NCBI GenBank assembly: GCA_033855775.1
Contig: JAWVFT010000033.1
Coordinates: forward strand, 1-6,991
Length of the DNA: 6,991 bases
Source of the DNA: DASVTR01 sp033855775
Lineage (GTDB): Bacteria; Acidobacteriota; Blastocatellia; Pyrinomonadales; Pyrinomonadaceae
Reading direction: 5' to 3'
Shown here piece after piece: positions 1 to 5,019 of the stretch (positions are counted from its first letter, which is position 1; every line of letters begins with the position of its first letter). The notes below the pieces were generated by a model. That model saw nothing but the letters and a program-made list of their open reading frames with translations, did no database searches and was not told the origin of the DNA. Position numbers and translations under genes: made by a program.

Positions 1-1
1 C

Positions 2-379
2 TTTGCTCTTCATCAAGCCCTGCGCTGTCTGCTCGTCGTAGCTCTTCTCTCAACGCTGCTGCTGTCCATTTCTGCCGCCGACGCGGCAACGGCGCGCTTG
101 GGGCAGAAGTCGCAGACGACCGTTCGCGGCAAACTCGTTCGCAGCATGAAAGGCATGCAGCGGCCCGCGGCTTATGTGATGGTCACGCTGCTCAGCCCTG
201 ATAATAAACAGCGCACCGTTCCCGTCTACACGGACGCCAAAGGGATGTACTACCTTTATGCTCCGGGTGGAAAATATATCCTTGAAATCTGGGGAACACA
301 GAAAGATGTCGTCCGAAGCTTTTACATTGATGTTCCAAACCAGCCGTATTTCGATGTGGCTCCAATCACAATACCCTAG
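2..379 (+). CDS. Secreted small beta-sandwich protein, carboxypeptidase-regulatory-like fold (5' end outside window)
   Basis: The reading frame is open from the left edge to a TAG at 377-379, giving at least 125 residues. Its first visible residues look like a Sec signal peptide: an Arg (fragment residue 8), a hydrophobic Leu/Val/Ala stretch (about 10-23), then a small-residue region rich in Ala (24-31) suited to signal peptidase cleavage. The true start is therefore just left of the window. A TTG at 98-100 could be read as a start but would discard the export signal, so I reject it. The mature part (about residues 38-120) has the look of a carboxypeptidase regulatory-like or transthyretin-like beta-sandwich: a VRGKL opening strand, a TDAKGMYYLYAPGGKYIL strand-turn-strand core, and a closing hydrophobic strand. 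Such domains occur in exported or surface proteins as binding or structural modules; no catalytic residues are visible. Assignment is by pattern only, and the partner or ligand is unknown. Confidence 0.7.
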   Translation, partial: FALHQALRCLLVVALLSTLLLSISAADAATARLGQKSQTTVRGKLVRSMKGMQRPAAYVMVTLLSPDNKQRTVPVYTDAKGMYYLYAPGGKYILEIWGTQKDVVRSFYIDVPNQPYFDVAPITIP

Positions 380-576
380 CCCGCGCCCCTCCCAGGACCG
401 TCCGGCAGAGCGCGCGTCCTCGATCATTCACCTCCGGTTCTTGATTACTTCAAGCAAGGATTAGTCAGACCAAGCGAGCGCCTGCCGCGTCCAAAGATTG
501 TCGTCCTGCGTCAACTCCGTTTTAGTGTCGAGCGTGGCGGCGTTCAAGTTTTGCCTTTAAGAAGCTGAAGAGCAGT

Positions 577-590
577 CGAACATAAGTTCG
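577..590. promoter_or_regulatory. LexA/Cheo-box-like palindrome
   Basis: The sequence CGAACATAAGTTCG is a perfect 5-bp inverted repeat around a 4-nt centre. It contains GAAC-N4-GTTC, the core bound by LexA/DinR of Gram-positive type (consensus CGAAC-RNRY-GTTCG); the centre fits at three of four places. It lies about 50 bp upstream of the candidate -10 rather than over it, which is not the usual repressor position, and no SOS gene is adjacent. It may be a chance palindrome. Confidence 0.25.
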
Positions 591-635
591 CGCAGGTGGA
601 GGCGAAAAAATTCTAGCCTGTTGGCGTCCGTTTCA

Positions 636-644
636 TGTTATAGT
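636..644 (+). promoter_or_regulatory. Candidate extended -10 promoter for the DUF1800-DUF1501 operon
   Basis: TGT-TATAGT has an extended -10 TGn followed by a hexamer matching TATAAT at five of six positions. No good -35 lies at 16-18 bp; the nearest TTGGCG (621-626) is only 12 bp away. Extended -10 promoters can work without a -35. Transcription would begin near 651, giving a leader of roughly 78 nt before the DUF1800 start at 729. Confidence 0.4.
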
Positions 645-650
645 GTTGGC

Positions 651-665
651 TCCTGCTGAACAGGA
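651..665. repeat. Inverted repeat at predicted transcription start
   Basis: TCCTG-CTGAA-CAGGA is a perfect 5-bp inverted repeat with a 5-nt loop. It begins at the position where transcription from the candidate -10 at 639-644 would start. It could be an operator or a stabilising 5' stem of the mRNA. Repeats of this size occur by chance, so the position is the only argument for it. Confidence 0.25.
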
Positions 666-728
666 TTGCCCCTCCATTAGTTTCAAACAGTAGCCTCAAG
701 CGAACATTTCAAAAGAGAGCGGTCGTGT

Positions 729-2897
729 ATGACAAACTATGACTTCCTATGCCTTGGCGCGCGCGCGGGTCGCCTGCTGTGCGCCGTGCTCTTTGTGTGC
801 TGCTCCGGGGCTTTCATTGTGGCCGGGGCGGCGACGGGCGGGATGACGCTTTTGACCGAGCCGACTTCGACCCGCGCCATCGCTCTTGAATCAACGACGC
901 TGCTCGGCGAACCGTTTCGCCTGACGACGCCCGTTCCGTTCAGCGCAGACAATCGCACGCGCTTGATTTTCTTTGCGATGAATCTTGACTTGCTGGCGGG
1001 CGAGAGCGCCAAGGCTCTGACGGCTGACGCCGAGGACGTGGCGAAGAATCGTTATGTGCTGACGGTCGAAGACGTGCGCCCCGTGCCGGGCTTCGAGTGG
1101 ATGAGCGCCATCACGGTCAGGCTGTCGGACAGTCTGGTTAATCCGGGCGACGTGCTGGTGAGAATCAACCTGCATGGCGTGGCGAGCAATCGCGTTCGCG
1201 TCGCCATCGGCCATGTGGGCGGCGGCCCTGCGGACGACCCCGGCTCCGTGCCGACGCCCGCGCCGGCGGTTGCGCCCGCGCCGACACCGACGCCGACGCC
1301 GAACCCATACACGGGAGCCGCGACCACTCCCGACACTGTTCGTTTCCTTGAGCAAGCGACCTTCGGCCCGACCGCAGCGGAAGCAGCGCGCGTGCAGGGC
1401 ATGGGCTTCAAGGCTTATCTGAACGAGCAGTTCAGCGCGGCGGCTTCGAGCTATCCGACGCTCGTGTTGATGCCGACGGATAATAGTCAGGGCTGTCCGA
1501 CGGGAAGCGCTGCGAGCTGCCAGCGCGACAACTATTCGAGCCATCCGCTTCAACTGAAGTTTTACCAGAACGCGCTGAACACGCAGGCCGGAAACGACCA
1601 GTTGCGCCAGCGCGTCGCTTGGGCCTTGCACCAGATTCTCGTCGTCTCCGGCGCCGACCTCAACATGCCAAGCTGGCTCGGCCCCTACTTGCAGAAGATT
1701 GACCAGAATGCTTTCGGCAATTTCCGCACGCTGCTTGGCGACATCACGCTCAATCCGGCGATGGGAAATTATCTGGACATGCTCGGCAACAACAGGAGCG
1801 CGCCGAACGAAAACTACGCGCGGGAAATCCTGCAACTCTTCTCGGTCGGGTTGGACAAGTTGAACCTGGACGGCACGCCCCAACTCGACGCGCAGGGCAA
1901 TCGCATCCCGACTTACGACCAGACGACCATCACCAACTTCGCGCGCGTCTTCACGGGTTGGGTGCTGGCCGCGCAGAAGCAGACGGTCATCAATGGCACG
2001 AGCTTCAACGTCTTCAACTATCAAGACCCGATGCGCGTGACCAACGAGAATAACCACGACACGGCGCAGAAGACTTTGCTCAACGGGCAAATCCTGCCCG
2101 CGGGGCAAACGGCGGCGACGGAATTGAATGCTGCGCTCGACAACATCTTCAATCATCCGAACGTCGGCCCCTTCATCGGCAAGCAACTGATTCAGCATCT
2201 GGTCACCAGCAATCCAAGCCCTGCCTACATCGAGCGCGTGGCCTCTGTCTTCAATAACAACTGCGCGGGGCTTTACCCGGACAGTCCCTGCACGAACGCG
2301 CGGGGCGATTTGAAGGCCGTCGTGCGCGCTATCCTGCTGGACCCGGAGGCGCGCGGCGATGCGAAGACAGACCCGAACTACGGGCGTTTGCGCGAGCCCG
2401 CGCAGTTCATCACGAACATGCTGCGCGTGGCGAATGCGGCGAGCGACGGCTACCTTAATCCGCGGTCAATCGCGCTCGATCAGGACGTGTTGAGGCCGCC
2501 GACGGTGTTCAGTTATTTTCCGGCGGACTACACGGTGCCGGGAACGGATTTGGCTGGCCCGCAGTTCGGCATTCTTTCCACTTCGACGGCGTTGCGTCGC
2601 GCGAATTTAGTCAACACGTTTTTGTTCACCAACACTGCTCCGGTCTCTCCCGCGGACCCGAACGCGACGACGGGAACTCCGGCTCTCACTTTGTCTGCCT
2701 TCACGCCGCTGTCATCGAATCCGGCGGCGCTGGTGGATGAGCTTGACCGTTTGATGATGCACGGCACGATGCCTGCGGCGATGAAGAGCAGCATCGTCAC
2801 GGCGGTCACAGCCGTATCGAGCGCCAACGCGCTCTCGCGCGCGCAGACGGCCTTTTATTTGGTCGCGTCCTCGTCACAGTATCAGGTGGAGAGATAA
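729..2897 (+). CDS. Exported DUF1800 family protein
   Basis: A 722-residue protein of unknown biochemical function. Residues 1-36 form a Sec signal (Arg12 and Arg15, then a hydrophobic core to about 33 and an AGAAT cleavage area). Residues about 45-165 are a beta-rich module I cannot name. Residues 174-194 are a Pro/Thr hinge with PTPTPTP repeats. The DUF1800 domain fills about 203-720 and shows its hallmarks: VRFLEQATFGPT (204-215), QLRQRVAWAL (291-300), NENYAREILQLFSVGLD (360-376), FTGW (408-411), GDLKAVVRAILLDPEAR (526-542) and YGRLREPAQF (551-560). Cys256/Cys264 and Cys512/Cys521 sit in two inserted loops and could form disulfides outside the cytoplasm. The ATG at 729 is preferred because it gives the signal peptide; a weak GAGAG lies about 10 nt before it. 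The gene ends in tandem in-frame stops, TAA TAG, and is followed after 5 nt by DUF1501, the usual partner. Family assignment is firm; activity is unknown. Confidence 0.93.
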   Translation: MTNYDFLCLGARAGRLLCAVLFVCCSGAFIVAGAATGGMTLLTEPTSTRAIALESTTLLGEPFRLTTPVPFSADNRTRLIFFAMNLDLLAGESAKALTADAEDVAKNRYVLTVEDVRPVPGFEWMSAITVRLSDSLVNPGDVLVRINLHGVASNRVRVAIGHVGGGPADDPGSVPTPAPAVAPAPTPTPTPNPYTGAATTPDTVRFLEQATFGPTAAEAARVQGMGFKAYLNEQFSAAASSYPTLVLMPTDNSQGCPTGSAASCQRDNYSSHPLQLKFYQNALNTQAGNDQLRQRVAWALHQILVVSGADLNMPSWLGPYLQKIDQNAFGNFRTLLGDITLNPAMGNYLDMLGNNRSAPNENYAREILQLFSVGLDKLNLDGTPQLDAQGNRIPTYDQTTITNFARVFTGWVLAAQKQTVINGTSFNVFNYQDPMRVTNENNHDTAQKTLLNGQILPAGQTAATELNAALDNIFNHPNVGPFIGKQLIQHLVTSNPSPAYIERVASVFNNNCAGLYPDSPCTNARGDLKAVVRAILLDPEARGDAKTDPNYGRLREPAQFITNMLRVANAASDGYLNPRSIALDQDVLRPPTVFSYFPADYTVPGTDLAGPQFGILSTSTALRRANLVNTFLFTNTAPVSPADPNATTGTPALTLSAFTPLSSNPAALVDELDRLMMHGTMPAAMKSSIVTAVTAVSSANALSRAQTAFYLVASSSQYQVER
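2884..2893 (+). promoter_or_regulatory. Ribosome binding site of DUF1501, inside the DUF1800 gene
   Basis: AGGTGGAGAG carries a GGAG core (2888-2891), 11 nt before the ATG at 2903. It lies within the last codons of DUF1800, so ribosomes finishing the first gene would uncover or occupy it. This supports translational coupling and similar output of the two proteins. Confidence 0.6.
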
Positions 2898-2902
2898 TAG
2901 CA

Positions 2903-4321
2903 ATGGCACACTCAAGAAGAGATTTTTTGCGCAACTCGGCATGTCTGCTCGGCTCTGCGGCATTGATGTCGAGCATAGACCAGTTTGGCCTCATCAACGC
3001 GCTGGCGCAGGAAAGCCCCGACGCTATACCGGACTACAAAGCCCTTGTCTGCGTCTTCTTCAACGGTGGCAACGACGGCAACAACATGGTCATCCCGTAT
3101 GACCCACAGATTGCGACCGAGTATCCGGCCTACAGCGCGGCGCGCAGCGCTGCCGGACTCGCTATCCCGCAAGCGAGTTTGTTGCAGGTTACGCCAGCCA
3201 ATCTGGGCGGGCGCAAGTTCGGGTTGCATCCGGGGATGCCTGAGTTGCAGACGCTCTTTAACCAGCAGCAGTTGGCGGTCGTCTGCAACGTCGGGACGCT
3301 CGTGCAGCCTTTGACGAAGACCATCTACCAGACGAACCCCGCGGCGCGTCCGTACCAGTTGTTCTCTCATTCAGACCAAGTGACGCAGCAGCAGTCTTCC
3401 ATCTCGAACACGGCATCGCAGACGGGTTGGGCGGGGCGGACTTCCGACATCATGTCCGTCATCAACGGCAACGCTCCGCTGCCGATGGTTATCTCGATTG
3501 CCGGAACCAGCATCTTCGCCACTGGCAACACGACGCGCCCGCTGGCAATTTCAGACGCGCGCACGCCGCTCAATCAAGTGTTGGCTATCAACAACTACAC
3601 CTTCAACGCGCCGGTCGGCTCACGCAGTTGGGCTTACGACCAGATACGCGCATTGAATGACGGGCGAATGGTGAAGGCATCGAACGACACGACGGCGCAA
3701 GCCCTGCTCGCCAGCGCTGCGCTCAGCGCAGACCAGACGCCCGCGACGACCTTTCCGAACACGACGCTCGGCAACCAGTTGAAGCAGGCCGCGAAGGTTA
3801 TCAGGGCGAATTACAACCAAGCGTCGCTCGGCCTCAAGCGGCAGATTTTCTTCTGCTCGCTCGGCGGCTTCGACCATCACAGCGGGCAGATTGCGGGCCA
3901 GCAGAATTTGCTGTCGCAAGTCAGTCAGGCGATGAAAGCCTTTTATGATGAGACGGTCGCGCTCGGCATCGCCGACAAGGTGACGACCTTCACGATGGCC
4001 GACTTCGGGCGCACCCTCCAGCCAGCGGGTTCGGGCGCGACTGCCGTCGGCTCAGACCACGCATGGGGCAATCATCATTTCGTCATGGGCGGCGCGGTGC
4101 AGGGCGGCAACTTCTACGGGACGTACCCGACGCTCGCGCTCGGCGGCTCGGACGACACGGACAGCGGCGCGAACGCGCGGGGGCGTTGGATTCCGACGAC
4201 TTCCATAGACCAGTACGCGGCGACGCTCGCTGCCTGGTACGGCTTGTCGGCCTCGGACATCCCGACGGTCTTCCCCTTCCTCGGTCGCTTCGCGGCGAGC
4301 AATCTGGGCTTTCTGCTCTGA
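2903..4321 (+). CDS. Tat-exported DUF1501 family protein
   Basis: A full-length 472-residue DUF1501 protein. The N-terminus has a twin-arginine signal: SRRDFLR at 4-10, a hydrophobic stretch to about 30, and an ALA-Q cleavage site near 35/36, implying export in folded form, often with a bound cofactor or metal. DUF1501 proteins are, to my knowledge, placed in the alkaline phosphatase/sulfatase superfamily. Family signatures seen are GGNDGNN (55-61), LHPGMPEL (108-115), SHSDQ (155-159), GWAGR (175-179), GGFDHH (321-326), DFGRT (367-371) and the His-rich block GSDHAWGNHHFVMGG (383-397). The Asp and His residues in these blocks are plausible metal ligands, by inference. It follows DUF1800 after 5 nt and carries the second-gene ribosome site, so the two are co-transcribed and likely act together outside the cytoplasm. 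Substrate and reaction are not known. A strong hairpin follows its stop codon directly. Confidence 0.94.
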   Translation: MAHSRRDFLRNSACLLGSAALMSSIDQFGLINALAQESPDAIPDYKALVCVFFNGGNDGNNMVIPYDPQIATEYPAYSAARSAAGLAIPQASLLQVTPANLGGRKFGLHPGMPELQTLFNQQQLAVVCNVGTLVQPLTKTIYQTNPAARPYQLFSHSDQVTQQQSSISNTASQTGWAGRTSDIMSVINGNAPLPMVISIAGTSIFATGNTTRPLAISDARTPLNQVLAINNYTFNAPVGSRSWAYDQIRALNDGRMVKASNDTTAQALLASAALSADQTPATTFPNTTLGNQLKQAAKVIRANYNQASLGLKRQIFFCSLGGFDHHSGQIAGQQNLLSQVSQAMKAFYDETVALGIADKVTTFTMADFGRTLQPAGSGATAVGSDHAWGNHHFVMGGAVQGGNFYGTYPTLALGGSDDTDSGANARGRWIPTTSIDQYAATLAAWYGLSASDIPTVFPFLGRFAASNLGFLL

Positions 4322-4354
4322 GAGCGTAGACGGATTGCCCGCCCGTCAACGCTC
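4322..4354 (+). terminator. Strong hairpin directly after the DUF1501 stop
   Basis: Arms GAGCGTAGACGG (4322-4333) and CCGTCAACGCTC (4343-4354) pair over 11 of 12 positions, with one A-A mismatch and a 9-nt loop. It begins at the base after the TGA. No T-run follows (the next bases are GCAGCGATTGG), so it is not a classic intrinsic terminator. It may end transcription with help from Rho, or protect the 3' end of the operon mRNA. It separates the operon from the repeat region downstream. Confidence 0.55.
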
Positions 4355-4368
4355 GCAGCGATTGGCGT

Positions 4369-4890
4369 TTGAGCCTTGACGACCTGACGAAGGATGACGA
4401 CGACGGCGGCGAAATGCCCGCCGACAGCGCGCGAGTCTTCAAAGACCATCTGAAAATCTGCGACGACGCTACGCGAGAGTCTGCCGACGCCGCGAAAATC
4501 TCCGTCGCTGCCTTGAAAATCTTCACCGACAGCGCGCAAGAGTCCGCCGACGCTGCGAAAGTTGCCGCCGACACTGCGCAAATGTTCGCCGACCACGTGA
4601 AAATTCACGTCGACACTGTGAAAATGTCCGTCGACATCGTGAAAGATGACGCCGACGCTGTGAAAATGTTCGCCGACACCGCGCGGGAGTCCACCGACAG
4701 CGTGCGGATTGACGCCGACACTGTGCAGAATCACGCCGACACCGCGCAGATTGACGCCGACACCGTGCAGATTCACGCCGACGGCTTGCAGATGTTCGCC
4801 GACACTGTGCGGATGTTCGCCGACAGCGCGCGGAATCGCGCCGACATGGTGCCGGAAGCCGCCGATTGTGGTATAAGTGTACTCAGATAG
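4369..4890 (+). CDS. Hypothetical heptad-repeat protein (Ala/Asp-rich, predicted helical)
   Basis: An open frame of 173 codons from a TTG at 4369 to a TAG at 4888-4890; I do not recognise a family. After an acidic lead (LDDLTKDDDD, residues 3-12), residues 18-164 are 21 contiguous 7-residue units of consensus A-D-[TAS]-[VA]-[KQR]-[IM]-x. Position 1 is Ala in 14 units, position 2 is Asp in 20, and position 4 is Val, Ala or Leu in 20. Ala at position 1 and Val/Ala/Leu at position 4 fit the a/d pattern of a coiled coil. There is no signal peptide, transmembrane segment or catalytic motif. The start is weak: no ribosome site precedes the TTG, and the first in-frame ATG (4414) also lacks one. The complementary strand is open through most of the array, so coding on + is inferred from the heptad chemistry. 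It lies behind a terminator-like hairpin, and its 3' end overlaps a candidate promoter. It could instead be an untranslated repeat. Confidence 0.45.
   Translation: MSLDDLTKDDDDGGEMPADSARVFKDHLKICDDATRESADAAKISVAALKIFTDSAQESADAAKVAADTAQMFADHVKIHVDTVKMSVDIVKDDADAVKMFADTARESTDSVRIDADTVQNHADTAQIDADTVQIHADGLQMFADTVRMFADSARNRADMVPEAADCGISVLR
4420..4860 (+). repeat. Tandem array of 21 diverged 21-bp units
   Basis: Twenty-one direct repeats of exactly 21 bp run without a single insertion or deletion. The core of most units is GCCGAC-A/G-C-N-G-T/C-G. The fifth codon splits the array: it is mostly AAA in units 2-12 (4441-4671) and CGG or CAG in units 13-20 (4672-4839), suggesting blockwise duplication. 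Units containing a GAGTCT/GAGTCC end (units 3, 6 and 13) follow units ending in a Lys-Ile/Met-Phe/Cys codon run, hinting at an older multi-unit period. There are no spacers, so this is not a CRISPR array. The following unit (4861-4881) decays after GCCGAT. Confidence 0.95.
4869..4877 (+). promoter_or_regulatory. Candidate extended -10 promoter for the choice-anchor/dehydrogenase gene
   Basis: TGG-TATAAG joins an extended -10 TGn to a hexamer with five of six matches to TATAAT. No recognisable -35 lies 16-18 bp upstream. Transcription would start near 4884, giving a leader of about 135 nt to the ATG at 5020. It is the best promoter-like sequence upstream of that gene and lies at the decayed end of the 21-bp array. 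Confidence 0.4.
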
Positions 4891-4894
4891 TACA
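4878..4894. promoter_or_regulatory. Candidate operator: perfect 6-bp inverted repeat at +1
   Basis: TGTACT-CAGAT-AGTACA is a perfect 6-bp inverted repeat with a 5-nt centre. It starts at the base after the candidate -10 and is centred at 4886, close to the expected transcription start near 4884, which is a typical place for a repressor dimer. I cannot assign the binding protein, and no regulator gene lies in the window. It overlaps the stop codon of the repeat frame. Confidence 0.4.
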
Positions 4895-5008
4895 AAAACC
4901 TCGCCGTCGCCCTTTTGGTCAACGCGGGTTCGCTGTTAGCTGCTGTGCCGTCGCTTGTTGGGCAAGGCCGAGTCTGACGCCGGACTTAAGTTATTCGTGA
5001 ATCAATGT

Positions 5009-5015
5009 GGGAGGT
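5009..5015 (+). promoter_or_regulatory. Ribosome binding site fixing the start at 5020
   Basis: GGGAGGT, with a full GGAGG core (5010-5014), stands 5 nt before the ATG at 5020. It is the strongest ribosome site in the window. It settles the start of the large downstream gene, against the in-frame GTG at 5017 and against a GTG at 5007 in another frame that overlaps the site itself. Confidence 0.8.
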
Positions 5016-5019
5016 CGTG

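Larger units (their letters stand above)
380..728. other. Gene-free upstream region of the DUF1800-DUF1501 operon
   Basis: About 350 bases separate the first gene from DUF1800. No frame here combines a start, a ribosome site and protein-like composition. The stretch holds three possible control elements listed separately: a CGAAC-N4-GTTCG palindrome, an extended -10 element, and an inverted repeat at the predicted transcription start. I saw no convincing intrinsic terminator behind the first gene; the best inverted repeat (394-398 with 416-420) is only 5 bp with a 17-nt loop and no T-run. No tRNA-like or other structured RNA was recognised. Confidence 0.6.

Noticed and set aside
98..379. TTG at 98 as the start of the first gene
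   Set aside because: The same frame continues upstream to the window edge through a typical signal peptide, so the true start lies outside.
394..420. Terminator after the first gene
   Set aside because: Only a 5-bp stem (AGGAC/GTCCT) with a 17-nt loop and no T-run.
1252..1305. Short CCGACGCC-type nucleotide repeats
   Set aside because: They encode the Pro/Thr hinge of the DUF1800 protein and are ordinary linker low complexity.
891..2198. Long antisense open frame (435 codons) opposite DUF1800
   Set aside because: It is Arg/Val-rich without domain signatures and lies wholly over a strongly recognised DUF1800 gene; GC-rich codon use leaves the opposite strand open.
2985..3314. Alternative + strand frame inside DUF1501
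   Set aside because: Ser/Arg-rich shadow frame without a ribosome site, fully inside a recognised gene.
4420..4860. CRISPR array
   Set aside because: Units are contiguous, 21 bp, diverged and have no spacers; no cas genes are present.
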